Assembly (NCBI RefSeq): GCF_009766105.1
Contig: NZ_LMUH01000013.1
Location: 124,001 to 188,000 of the forward strand
Direction: 5' to 3'
DNA: 64,000 nucleotides
From: Granulicella sp. S156
GTDB lineage: Bacteria; Acidobacteriota; Terriglobia; Terriglobales; Acidobacteriaceae
The notes under the pieces were generated by a model, which saw only the letters and a program-made list of their open reading frames with translations, did not search any database and had not been told where the DNA came from. Shown here one piece after another: positions 1-8,298 of the stretch. Both the position numbers and the translations under genes were made by a program. Each line of letters opens with the position of its first letter. Position 1 is the first letter of the stretch.

Positions 1-1818
1 CAGACCGAGCAGACCGTACCCGAGACGACAGCCGTTGCTGTCGCTGCACCTGCGGAGACGGACGAGCCCGAGTACGATGCTGAGGACTTTGCCCGCGCGC
101 TCGAGAGCTTCGACCGCGAACAGGCAGCCGAAAAAGACGCTGCCCAGTCCCTGACTGCCGAGGAAGCCGTTGTTACCGGTACCATCGTCAAGATCACGGA
201 CAAGCATGCAGTTGTCGATATCGGACTCAAGTCCGAGGGGCTTATTCCCCTGGACCAGGTGCTGGACCATACCGGAACGCCGAAGTTCAACGTCGGTGAT
301 CAGGTTGAGGTTGTCGTCGAGCGCGAAGAGCAGGAAGGCGGCTATCTCGTCAGCTACGAGAAGGCCCTCCGGCACAAGGTCTGGGACAAGCTCGAAGAAG
401 CCGCAAACACCAAGACTCCCGTTAAGGGTATGGTGCTTGCCCGCGTCAAGGGTGGTCTGACGGTCGATATCGGCATCAAGGCATTCCTGCCCGGTTCGCA
501 GGTTGAGGTGCGCCCCGTGCGCAACCTCGACGGCTACATCGGCACCGAGATCGAAGTCCGCGTTATCAAGCTCAACAAGAAGCGCGGCAACGTCGTCATC
601 TCCCGCAAGGAACTGCTCGAGGAAGACCAGAACGCCAAGAAGGCTGTCACTCTTTCGACTCTCGAAGAGGGCTCGGTCTTCACCGGCGTGGTCAAGAACC
701 TCACCGACTACGGCGCATTCGTCGATATGGGCGGCCTTGATGGCCTGCTGCACATCACCGATATGAGCTGGGGCCGGCTCACCCATCCCCGCGACCTCGT
801 CAACGTAGGCGACGAGATCCAGGTCAAGGTCCTCAAGTTCGACAAGGATAAGCAGCGCGTCTCGCTTGGCTTCAAGCAGCTCACGCCTGATCCATGGCTC
901 GACGCTACCGAGCGCTACCCGATCGGTGCGCAGGTTCGCGGTCGTGTTCTCTCGGTCACCGACTACGGCGCGTTCGTTGAGCTGGAGCAGGGAATCGAAG
1001 GCCTGGTCCATGTCTCGGAGATGACCTGGTCGAAGCGGATGAAGCACCCCTCGAAGATGGTCAAGCCCGGCGACGTGGTCGACACCATCATCCTGAGTGT
1101 GAACCCGAATGACCGCCGCATCTCGCTCGGCATGAAGCAACTCCAGGACAATCCCTGGGAAGCTCTCGAGGACAAGTACCCAATCGGTGCTGTCATCGAA
1201 GGCCGCGTCCGCAACCTGACCGACTTTGGCGCCTTCATCGAGATCGAAGACGGTATCGATGGCCTGGTTCACGTCTCGAATCTGAGCTGGACCAAGCGCA
1301 TCAAGCACCCCTCCGAGGTTCTGAAGAAGGGTGAGAAGGTCAAGGCGATCGTTCTGGGTGTTGAGCCCGAGAACCGCCGCCTGTCGCTCGGCGTCAAGCA
1401 GCTTCAGCCGGACGTCTGGGACACCTTCTTCGCGCAGCACCGCGTTGGCGACGTCATCAAGGGCAAGACTCTGCGCACGGCGCAGTTCGGAGCCTTTGTT
1501 GAGATCGCTGAAGGAGTTGAGGGCCTCTGCCACATCTCCGAAGCGGTGGACGAGCACGGCAAGCAGATCAACCTGGAAGTCGGCGACGAGCACGAGTTCA
1601 AGATCGTCAAGATGAACCAGGAAGAGAAGAAGGTCGGCCTCTCGATCAAGGCAGTTGGCGAAGAAGCCAGCCGCGCCGAGGTGGAGAGCTACAAGGAGTC
1701 GAACAAGGGCAAGGGTGGCAAGGGCAGCAGCCAGAGCAGCAGCTCAGGCTCGTCGTCCTCCACAACCCTCGGCGACCTCCTCAAGTGGAAGCAGTCCGAG
1801 AACGAAGACAACAACTAG
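1..1818 (+). CDS. rpsA: 30S ribosomal protein S1 (5' end outside window)
   Basis: Ribosomal protein S1 binds mRNA on the 30S subunit and helps initiation on structured or weak-RBS messages. The reading frame is open from base 1, so the true start lies upstream; about 605 residues are seen. At least five S1/OB-fold repeats are visible, each with the typical 'TDYGAFV'/'GLVHVSEM' and 'VKVLKFD..RRISLG' blocks (around residues 220-290, 305-375, 390-460 and 475-545 of the visible part). The N-terminal 50 residues are acidic and low in complexity; the C-terminus ends in a Ser/Gly-rich tail, common in this phylum. A strong hairpin terminator follows. The family call is firm; only the start is missing. 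Confidence 0.97.
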   Translation, partial: QTEQTVPETTAVAVAAPAETDEPEYDAEDFARALESFDREQAAEKDAAQSLTAEEAVVTGTIVKITDKHAVVDIGLKSEGLIPLDQVLDHTGTPKFNVGDQVEVVVEREEQEGGYLVSYEKALRHKVWDKLEEAANTKTPVKGMVLARVKGGLTVDIGIKAFLPGSQVEVRPVRNLDGYIGTEIEVRVIKLNKKRGNVVISRKELLEEDQNAKKAVTLSTLEEGSVFTGVVKNLTDYGAFVDMGGLDGLLHITDMSWGRLTHPRDLVNVGDEIQVKVLKFDKDKQRVSLGFKQLTPDPWLDATERYPIGAQVRGRVLSVTDYGAFVELEQGIEGLVHVSEMTWSKRMKHPSKMVKPGDVVDTIILSVNPNDRRISLGMKQLQDNPWEALEDKYPIGAVIEGRVRNLTDFGAFIEIEDGIDGLVHVSNLSWTKRIKHPSEVLKKGEKVKAIVLGVEPENRRLSLGVKQLQPDVWDTFFAQHRVGDVIKGKTLRTAQFGAFVEIAEGVEGLCHISEAVDEHGKQINLEVGDEHEFKIVKMNQEEKKVGLSIKAVGEEASRAEVESYKESNKGKGGKGSSQSSSSGSSSSTTLGDLLKWKQSENEDNN

Positions 1819-1831
1819 CTCATACCATCGA

Positions 1832-1880
1832 GCCACAAGAAAGGTCGCCCAACGGGGCGGCCTTTCTCGTGGCTTTTGTT
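1832..1880 (+). terminator. Intrinsic terminator after rpsA
   Basis: An 18-bp near-perfect stem (left arm from 1832, right arm ending at 1873) with a 6-base loop region is followed by a T-rich run (ttttgttttt). It begins 14 bases after the rpsA stop codon. Confidence 0.9.
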
Positions 1881-1889
1881 TTTCTGGTT

Positions 1890-1912
1890 GTCATTCCCTT
1901 AGGGAATCTGCT
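1890..1912 (+). repeat. Dispersed repeat, family A (copy 1)
   Basis: The block GTCATTCCC-tt-AGGGAATCTGCT follows a T-rich lead (tttgtttttctggtt). The same unit occurs at 5853-5875 and, in a longer form, at 7415-7455, both inside rnr. This intergenic copy lies between the rpsA terminator and the serine hydrolase gene. Confidence 0.7.
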
Positions 1913-1946
1913 GTTGGTTGGTGGGGCTGCTATTCTTCCCCCAGCC

Positions 1947-3353
1947 ATGCGCCTCTTTCTCGCCGCCACTCTCCTCTTCGCCTCCGCCGCTCAAGCCCAG
2001 CTCCCTGCCGATACCGAAGCCAAGGTTGCTGCTGCCGCCGAAAAGATTCTCCACGACACGGGCGTTCCATCCGCCTCGGTCGGCATCGTGCAGAACGGCC
2101 ACGTCGTCTACACCCACGCCTTCGGATCCGCCAACCTGCAGCCCGCAAAGCCCGCGACATCGGAGATCGCATATCCCATCGGCTCGATCAGCAAGCAGTT
2201 CACCGCGACAGCCGCGCTGCTGCTCCAGCAGGAGGGCAAGCTTTCGCTCGATGACAAGGTCGGCAAGTACTTCCCTGAACTCACGCGCGCCAATGACGTG
2301 ACACTGCGCAACCTGATGACCATGACCTCAGGCTATGAGGACTTCGCGCCGCAGGACTACATTATCCCCGCGTGGTACAAGCCGATCGACCCACTCGCGA
2401 ACGTGCATGAGTGGGCGGAGAAGCCGTTGGACTTCGAGCCGGGAACGCAGTGGCAGTACTCGAACACCAACTATGTTCTGCTCGGCCTCATCGTGCAGAA
2501 GGTGAGCGGAGAGCCCCTGTACAAGTTCATTCGCGAACGCGTGCTCGACCCACTGCATCTTGAGGGGGTCTTCAACACCTATACGCAGCGCGAAAAGCTG
2601 GAGGTCACAGGTTACGTGTCGAATGCGTTGGCGCCCCCGCGTGTGCAACCTCTGGAGGCGACGGGCTGGTACTTCGGAGACGGCGATCTCGCGATGCCGG
2701 CTGCGACGCTGCTCGCCTGGGATCTTGGCATCGTCAACCAGAGCCTGCTCACGCCAGCCAGCTACAAGCAGCTTGAAACACCCTTCACTCTGAAGGATGG
2801 TACGGACTCGCACTATGGCCTGGGCATCTTCGTTCGTACGCAGAACGGACGGCTCAAGTTCGAGCATAGTGGTGAAGTCGGAGGCTATGTCGCAGAGAAC
2901 GTCGTCTACCCTGACGATCATGCCGCTGTCGTGGTGCTCACGAACCAAGTCGCCTCTTCAGCGGCCTCGGAGATTGCCGCCGCCATCGAGCCACTGATCC
3001 TTACGAATTCGCTGTCCACCGCCAAGCCCGGTCCTTCGGCTGATGTTGTTGCCGCCTTCGCTTCTCCGCTGAAGACGATCCTCACCGGCTTCCAGACCAG
3101 CCAGATCGACCGCTCGCTCTTTACCTCGAACTGCAATGCGTACTTTGATAAGGACGCTCTGAGCGACTTCCAATCCACGCTCGCCCCTCTAGGAACGATC
3201 ACCTCTGTTATGCCGGAACGTACCGCGCTGCGTGGAGGCATGACGTACGGCTTATATCGCGTGGCATTCTCGGGTGGAACGACGCTTCTTGTCGACGTAT
3301 ACCTCAAGCCCGATGGCAAGATCGAGCAGCTGTTGGTTATCGGCAAGTTATAG
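1947..3353 (+). CDS. Secreted serine hydrolase, class C beta-lactamase/PBP-like family
   Basis: A serine beta-lactamase-fold hydrolase, probably acting on beta-lactams, muropeptides or esters in the periplasm. From ATG 1947 it has 468 residues: a signal peptide (about 1-18, ending AQAQ), the nucleophile motif SISK (S80, K83), the second motif YSN (Y171-N173) and HSG (307-309) in place of KTG, as in class C enzymes and esterases. A C-terminal 130-residue extension follows the catalytic domain. The frame is open upstream to 1785, but that would start inside rpsA and mask the signal peptide. The neighbouring BlaI/BlaR-like pair suggests regulated expression, although the substrate cannot be read from sequence. 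Confidence 0.88.
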   Translation: MRLFLAATLLFASAAQAQLPADTEAKVAAAAEKILHDTGVPSASVGIVQNGHVVYTHAFGSANLQPAKPATSEIAYPIGSISKQFTATAALLLQQEGKLSLDDKVGKYFPELTRANDVTLRNLMTMTSGYEDFAPQDYIIPAWYKPIDPLANVHEWAEKPLDFEPGTQWQYSNTNYVLLGLIVQKVSGEPLYKFIRERVLDPLHLEGVFNTYTQREKLEVTGYVSNALAPPRVQPLEATGWYFGDGDLAMPAATLLAWDLGIVNQSLLTPASYKQLETPFTLKDGTDSHYGLGIFVRTQNGRLKFEHSGEVGGYVAENVVYPDDHAAVVVLTNQVASSAASEIAAAIEPLILTNSLSTAKPGPSADVVAAFASPLKTILTGFQTSQIDRSLFTSNCNAYFDKDALSDFQSTLAPLGTITSVMPERTALRGGMTYGLYRVAFSGGTTLLVDVYLKPDGKIEQLLVIGKL

Positions 3354-3433
3354 CGCCAGAGCTATCCGCCTCTACTAACCTCCTGTCCCACGAACAGCCC
3401 TCTTCCTTATGTCTGCAAGTCCTAAGAATTTAG

Positions 3434-3463
3434 TTGACAAGTTCTTTCGGTGCGGCGTACTGT
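3434..3463 (+). promoter_or_regulatory. Promoter of the blaI-like operon
   Basis: TTGACA at 3434-3439 and TACTGT at 3458-3463, spaced 18 bp, lie just upstream of the TTG-started regulator gene. Two short dyads flank it: CTAA-gaat-TTAG at 3422-3433, touching the -35 box, and TCCTA-N6-TAGGA at 3463-3478, over the start-site region. These are candidate autoregulatory operators for the BlaI-type repressor; the operator assignment is inference. Confidence 0.55.
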
Positions 3464-3486
3464 CCTAATCATCTAGGAGATGGACC

Positions 3487-3867
3487 TTGGGAAAACGAGA
3501 GAAGAACGCGCTGACCAAACTCGAACTACAGATTATGCAGGTGATCTGGAAACGAGGACCCAGTAATGTGAGCTCGGTTCAGGAAGGCTTGGAGCAGAGC
3601 CTCGCCTATACCACTGTGCAGACGATGCTCAACATCCTCGAGCGGAAGGGAAAGCTGAAGCGAGAGTTGCGAGGGCGAGCGTTTGAGTACAGCGCAACAG
3701 TCACCGAGGCCAAGGCCTTGGGTCATGCGGTCAAGGATCTAGTGGATCGGATGTTCGGAGGATCGAGCGAAGACCTGGTGATGAGCCTGATCAAGAGCCG
3801 GCAGATCGATGCGAAAAAGGTCGCGGAGTTGAGTAAGAGGCTGGAGGAGAAAGGCGGCGATGTATGA
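3487..3867 (+). CDS. BlaI/MecI/CopY family transcriptional repressor
   Basis: A winged-helix repressor of 126 residues, the usual size for the family. The N-terminal half carries the typical 'LTKLELQIMQVIWKRG' opening and the 'AYTTVQTMLNILERKGKL' recognition helix and wing; the C-terminal half is the dimer region where cognate proteases cleave. The start is TTG 3487 with AGGAGA six bases upstream. Its stop overlaps the ATG of the next gene (ATGA), so the two are translationally coupled. In the Bla/Mec paradigm it would repress its own operon and perhaps the upstream serine hydrolase until the membrane peptidase inactivates it. Confidence 0.93.
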   Translation: MGKREKNALTKLELQIMQVIWKRGPSNVSSVQEGLEQSLAYTTVQTMLNILERKGKLKRELRGRAFEYSATVTEAKALGHAVKDLVDRMFGGSSEDLVMSLIKSRQIDAKKVAELSKRLEEKGGDV

Positions 3868-5249
3868 AAGATCTGGAAGCCTGGATTCTGTCGTATCTAT
3901 TGAACTCGGCGTGGCAGGTTCCGCTGATCTTTGCTGCAGCCTGGGTTGCAACACGCGCGGTGCGGCGGAGCGGAGTGGCAATGCAGCACCGCATATGGGT
4001 AAGCGCTCTGGTACTCGAAACCTTTTTGCCAGCGTGTTCCGTGCAGCCTGTCCAGTTGTTACGCGAGATGTGGCAACTACTGCTTCGGGTTTGGGGATCT
4101 GAGGCCACGAATGGCAGGGGCCGAGTGGCGGTCGTGTTTGGCGATGGCTATGGGCATGGAGCGCTCAAACTGCCATTGGAATTGCTGGCCGGAATCACGA
4201 TTGTGTATGGAGGCATCGTGGTCTACTTCGCCGGACGGCTGGGATGGAGATTGTTGCGGACGGACTTGTTGCGGCGTCAGGCAGAGCGATTGGCTCTGAC
4301 AGGAGAGGCGAGCCGGAGTTGGGAGAGATATTGCCGCGTCTTCGGCGTGTATGACGCAGCCATCGCTGTGGCGAGCGATGTCTCCGGGCCCATCACGATG
4401 GGTATTCGTCGCAGGACGATTCTGCTGCCGATGGAACTGCAGATGAGCTTGTCGGACGAAGACTTCGATGCGGTGATCGCTCATGAGTTCGCGCACATGC
4501 GCCGGTGGGACTTTGCAAAGAACCTGTTGTATGAGGCTCTGTCGTTGCCGATTGCCTACCATCCTCTGCTATGGCTGACACGCGCACGCATCGCAGAGAG
4601 CCGGGAGATCGTGTGCGATGCGATGGCCGCGGAGGCTGTCGCAGGACGAGAGAAGTATGCACGATCGCTGTTGCGGCTTGCATCCATGCTTGTGCAGGGG
4701 ACGCCGGACAGGACACTTCACGCCATTGGGATATTCGATGCCAACATTTTTGAGAGGAGAGTTATGAGCCTGACAGAGAAGAGTATGCAAGTACGAGGTG
4801 CGCGGCGAATAGCAACGGTAGCGGCGTGTGTGGTGTTTGGGCTTGGAACCTGTGCCTCCGCACTGGCATTGCGGATGGAGGTGTCGTCGCCTGCAGTACA
4901 GGACGGGGGGCAGTCGGCATCTGGCGCTCGAGTCCGGATTTCGGCTGGTGTTATGGCAGTCAACATCTTAAACAAGGTAGCGCCGGTCTATCCGCAAGAG
5001 GCTAGGGACGCGGGAATCAGCGGTACGGTTGTGCTGCACGCGATCATCGGCAAGGACGGTAGTATCCAGGCGCTACAGCTGGTTTCTGGGCCAAAGGAAC
5101 TTGCGCCTGCTGCATATGATGCCGTCAAGCAATGGACCTATAAGCCTTACCTGCTTAACGGTGAGCCAACCGAAGTGGATACCACGATCATGGTTAACTT
5201 CAATTTGAATGGATCAACACCAGAACCCGGGTCAGCTCCGAACCAGTAA
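3864..5249 (+). CDS. BlaR1-like M56 membrane metallopeptidase with C-terminal TonB-type domain
   Basis: A zinc metalloprotease of the BlaR1/MecR1 (M56) family, 461 residues. Hydrophobic segments are seen near 15-30, 45-60, 108-125 and 310-330. The zinc motif HEFAH is at 207-211, with a downstream 'ESREIVCDAMA' supplying the third ligand. Instead of the penicillin-binding sensor of BlaR1, the part outside the last membrane segment (about 370-455) is a TonB C-terminal fold ('YPQEARDAGISGTVVL', 'VKQWTYKPYLLNG'). It is coupled by a 4-base overlap to the BlaI-type repressor, its probable target. The signal sensed is unknown. Confidence 0.9.
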   Translation: MKDLEAWILSYLLNSAWQVPLIFAAAWVATRAVRRSGVAMQHRIWVSALVLETFLPACSVQPVQLLREMWQLLLRVWGSEATNGRGRVAVVFGDGYGHGALKLPLELLAGITIVYGGIVVYFAGRLGWRLLRTDLLRRQAERLALTGEASRSWERYCRVFGVYDAAIAVASDVSGPITMGIRRRTILLPMELQMSLSDEDFDAVIAHEFAHMRRWDFAKNLLYEALSLPIAYHPLLWLTRARIAESREIVCDAMAAEAVAGREKYARSLLRLASMLVQGTPDRTLHAIGIFDANIFERRVMSLTEKSMQVRGARRIATVAACVVFGLGTCASALALRMEVSSPAVQDGGQSASGARVRISAGVMAVNILNKVAPVYPQEARDAGISGTVVLHAIIGKDGSIQALQLVSGPKELAPAAYDAVKQWTYKPYLLNGEPTEVDTTIMVNFNLNGSTPEPGSAPNQ

Positions 5250-5270
5250 CTGGATTTGCTTTCTTGTGAA

Positions 5271-5303
5271 GCACTCATGCGCCGTATCATCGCGCATGAG
5301 TGC
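5271..5303. terminator. Bidirectional hairpin between the M56 peptidase gene and rnr
   Basis: A perfect 12-bp inverted repeat (GCACTCATGCGC, 5271-5282, and its complement, 5292-5303) lies between two convergent genes. T-rich runs are modest on both sides. Confidence 0.6.
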
Positions 5304-5320
5304 CTCGCTGAATCTGCACT

Positions 5321-8221
5321 CTAGTGCCGTCCCTTATTTTTCTTGTTCCGCGCTCGCGTCTTTGCTTTGCCACTCCGCTTCGGCGACAGTGCTCTATCGG
5401 CCTTCGGCTCTGCTTTTACTCGCGTACGCAGCGAGGTCACCTTTGGCTCAGTCCCTGGTAGCAGTGCGAACTGTAGCCGCCGCTGCTGGCGGTCGATGCG
5501 GTCGAGAATCACCTCGACCTTCTGCCCAATCGCAAAGCAGTGACCCGTGCGTGCGCCGCAGATGGTGCGATCGGTATCGCGGAAGGCATAGAAGTCGCCG
5601 ACGAGGGAGGCGAGCGGCACCAATCCCTCGATGAACATGTCGTCGAGTTCGACAAAGAAACCGTACTTCGTGACGGACAAAATTACGGCATGGAAGTCTT
5701 CACCGACCTTGTCGGCCATGAACTTCATCTTCTTCCACTCGATCAGCTCGCGCTCCGCATCGGCGGCCCGTCGCTCGGCTTGCGAGCTCTCAACGGCGAT
5801 GTCGTTCAACTCCTCCGCGGCAATTGGCCCTTCGGCGCTTGTTTTTCTTTCTGTCATTCCCGCAGGGAATCTGCTCTTTGCTCCCCGCGATCTTTCCAGC
5901 TCTGTCGTCCAGGGCTGTGCATCGGTCGATGTAATCGCTGCTCCCCGAGCATCCGCGCCGCGCCGCAGCATCGCACGCATCAGCCGATGCACAATCAAAT
6001 CCGGGTACCGCCGAATCGGCGATGTGAAGTGCGTATAGGAAGGTGACGCCAGCGCGAAGTGGCCTTCGTTCTTTTCGGAGTAGCGAGCCTGCTTGAGCGA
6101 ACGCAGCATCAGGTACGCAAGAATTCGCTCAGTCGGCGTGCCGGAGATGCGTCGTACCAGCTTCTGATACATCTGCGGCGTTACCGGGATGCTCTCGGGA
6201 ATCTCGTGCTGTTGCGGCGAGCGCGAATCGCGACCGCGTGCGCTCTTGCGTTGCGTATCGCGGCGGTCGGCTTTCATGGTGAGCTTACGCACTGGCAGGT
6301 TGCCCAGCCCCAGCGAGTGCCCAAACCCAGCAGCCGTCTCTTCAAACTCGACGATGCGTTTGGGATCGGGCATCTCATGGATGCGATAGATCGATGGAAT
6401 CCCCTGCCGCTCCAGCCAGGTTGCGACGCACTCGTTGGCCGACAGCATGAACTCTTCGATCAACCGGTGCGACCATCCCCGTTCCGAGCGAACGATGGCC
6501 TGCATATTGCCGTCAGGATCGAACTCGACGACGGGCTCGGGCAAGTCGAAGTCGATGGATCCCCGCCGTACACGCTTCGCATTCAGTCTGAGAGCGAGTT
6601 CGAGCATCGCGTCAAAGGCTGCTGGAAGCTCCGGCTGCTCAGCCGCGATTCGCTCGCGCTCAGCGATGTCTTCTGCTGAAGCTACCGGCGTTATCTGCTT
6701 GCCCTCGTTCCAGCGCGAAGACTCAGGTGAAGCATTGATGCAGTGCTGCACGCTCGTGTAGGTCATGCGCCGCACGCTGCGGATGACTCCCTCCGCCACG
6801 CGATAGCCAACAATCTCGCCGCGTGGGTCGATCTCCATGACACAGCTCAGGACGAGGCGATCTTCGTTCGGCAGCAGGCTGCACATGCCGCTCGAAAGCG
6901 CATGCGGCAGCATCGGCACGGCGCGGTCAGGGAAGTAGACGCTCGTTCCGCGCAGCCGGGCTTCAGTGTCGAGCGCGGAGCCCGGTCGCACGTACCAGCT
7001 CACGTCCGCGATGTGTACCTGCAGCTCCGTGTTGCCATTCGGCAGATCGTGCACCAGTACTGCGTCGTCGAAGTCGCGCGCCGTCTCGCCGTCGATGGTA
7101 ACGATGGGCAGGCCGCGAAAATCCTCGCGGACGTCCAGGTCTTCAGCGGGCAGAGCCGCAACTGTCTCCTGAGAGCGCTCGGTGGCTTCAGCCAGGACGG
7201 TTGCGGGAAATGCATGCGGCAGATGGTGCTTGCGGATGATGATCTCGACATCGACGCCAAAGGCATCGGGAGGTCCCAGCACTTCGATCACTCGTCCTCG
7301 TGCTGGCCTTCCGGGGGCAGGGAAGCTCGTAATCTCGACATCGACGGCGAGCCCCTCGAGTGGCCACCGCGCATCGAACTCGCCCTTACCTTTATTGCCG
7401 TTGCTTTTCTTGTTGTCATTCGCCCTGAGCGCAGTCGAATGGGAGGGAATCTGCTTCTCGCCCTTGCCGCCACTCCACTCCAGAGCCTGCTTTCGTGCCT
7501 CATCTCCCAGCATCCTGTGGGGTGAATCAGCCGTCACCGCTACTACTTCAGCGCCGTCGGGAATTGCGATCAGCCCGCTGATGCGCTCATCGAGTGGCGT
7601 CACGTAGTTCTCACTCATGCCCGCGTCGGCAAAATCCTGATGGCCACGCCCGCTGTGCCGACCTTCTGGCCGTGCGTAGTGAAAGATCCCCACCACGGTC
7701 GGATTGCGCCGCGTGAGTACGCGCGCTATCCGGCCCGAGCGCCGTCCATCGCGCCCCGGAGGAGCCTCGTCCACGAGCACCAGGTCACCCTGCATGGCGC
7801 CATTGATCTCATTGGGCGGAATAAAGATGTCTTCGAGCTTTACACTTCCCGAGCCGGCTTCCTGTCGGACAAACCCGAAGCCATCGCGATGCAGATCGAG
7901 CCGCCCGCTTATCAGGCGATCACGCCCCGATCGAGCGGCGGCTTCCATCCCGTCCCACCTTCTGGATTCGCGAGAACCCGGACGCTCTGTGGGCGTTGCA
8001 GTGCTCTCGCGCTTCGGGATAGCCCACAGCTCTTCGCTGAGCCGCACCAGTTCGCCGCGTGCCACCATGCTCGTCAGCTGTTCTACGAGCAGTCTGCGTT
8101 CGCGGCCGCCGCCTAGTCCAAGCTCGCGGATGAGCTGTTTGTAGCCTGCCTTGCCGCCGGCGGAGCGGCTAATCCTGGCGAGCAGATCTCGGTCACTGCG
8201 GGGTTGAGGGGTGCGGGCCAT
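5321..8221 (-). CDS. rnr: Ribonuclease R (RNB-family 3'-5' exoribonuclease)
   Basis: A hydrolytic 3'-5' exoribonuclease of the RNase II/R family that degrades structured RNA. It is 966 residues, longer than the E. coli enzyme (about 813). In order it has an N-terminal winged helix (10-70), cold-shock domains (100-345), the RNB catalytic domain (about 365-700) with the metal-binding 'ARDFDDAV' (DFDD at 383-386), an S1 domain (about 845-925) and a basic Lys/Arg-rich tail. Two insertions explain part of the extra length: residues about 256-270 and 783-790 are translated copies of an intergenic-type palindromic repeat. The start ATG 8219-8221 is divergent from the next gene, 77 bases away. Confidence 0.95.
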   Translation of the reverse strand: MARTPQPRSDRDLLARISRSAGGKAGYKQLIRELGLGGGRERRLLVEQLTSMVARGELVRLSEELWAIPKRESTATPTERPGSRESRRWDGMEAAARSGRDRLISGRLDLHRDGFGFVRQEAGSGSVKLEDIFIPPNEINGAMQGDLVLVDEAPPGRDGRRSGRIARVLTRRNPTVVGIFHYARPEGRHSGRGHQDFADAGMSENYVTPLDERISGLIAIPDGAEVVAVTADSPHRMLGDEARKQALEWSGGKGEKQIPSHSTALRANDNKKSNGNKGKGEFDARWPLEGLAVDVEITSFPAPGRPARGRVIEVLGPPDAFGVDVEIIIRKHHLPHAFPATVLAEATERSQETVAALPAEDLDVREDFRGLPIVTIDGETARDFDDAVLVHDLPNGNTELQVHIADVSWYVRPGSALDTEARLRGTSVYFPDRAVPMLPHALSSGMCSLLPNEDRLVLSCVMEIDPRGEIVGYRVAEGVIRSVRRMTYTSVQHCINASPESSRWNEGKQITPVASAEDIAERERIAAEQPELPAAFDAMLELALRLNAKRVRRGSIDFDLPEPVVEFDPDGNMQAIVRSERGWSHRLIEEFMLSANECVATWLERQGIPSIYRIHEMPDPKRIVEFEETAAGFGHSLGLGNLPVRKLTMKADRRDTQRKSARGRDSRSPQQHEIPESIPVTPQMYQKLVRRISGTPTERILAYLMLRSLKQARYSEKNEGHFALASPSYTHFTSPIRRYPDLIVHRLMRAMLRRGADARGAAITSTDAQPWTTELERSRGAKSRFPAGMTERKTSAEGPIAAEELNDIAVESSQAERRAADAERELIEWKKMKFMADKVGEDFHAVILSVTKYGFFVELDDMFIEGLVPLASLVGDFYAFRDTDRTICGARTGHCFAIGQKVEVILDRIDRQQRRLQFALLPGTEPKVTSLRTRVKAEPKADRALSPKRSGKAKTRARNKKNKGRH
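5853..5875. repeat. Dispersed repeat, family A (copy inside rnr)
   Basis: GTCATTCCC-gc-AGGGAATCTGCT, preceded by the same T-rich lead as the copy at 1890-1912. It is read in frame by rnr on the opposite strand, between the RNB and S1 domains. Confidence 0.7.
7415..7455. repeat. Dispersed repeat, family A, longer form (inside rnr)
   Basis: It starts GTCATTC and ends GAGGGAATCTGCT like the other copies, but has an 18-base centre containing CCTGAGCGCAGTCGAATGG. It is in frame within rnr, between the cold-shock region and the RNB domain. Confidence 0.65.
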
Positions 8222-8298
8222 CGTCTTCCATGAGCATACTCGGAGCCGGCTCTATGTTGCCTCTTCCCTCGAGAGCGAGACCAAGATAGACTTCGCGA

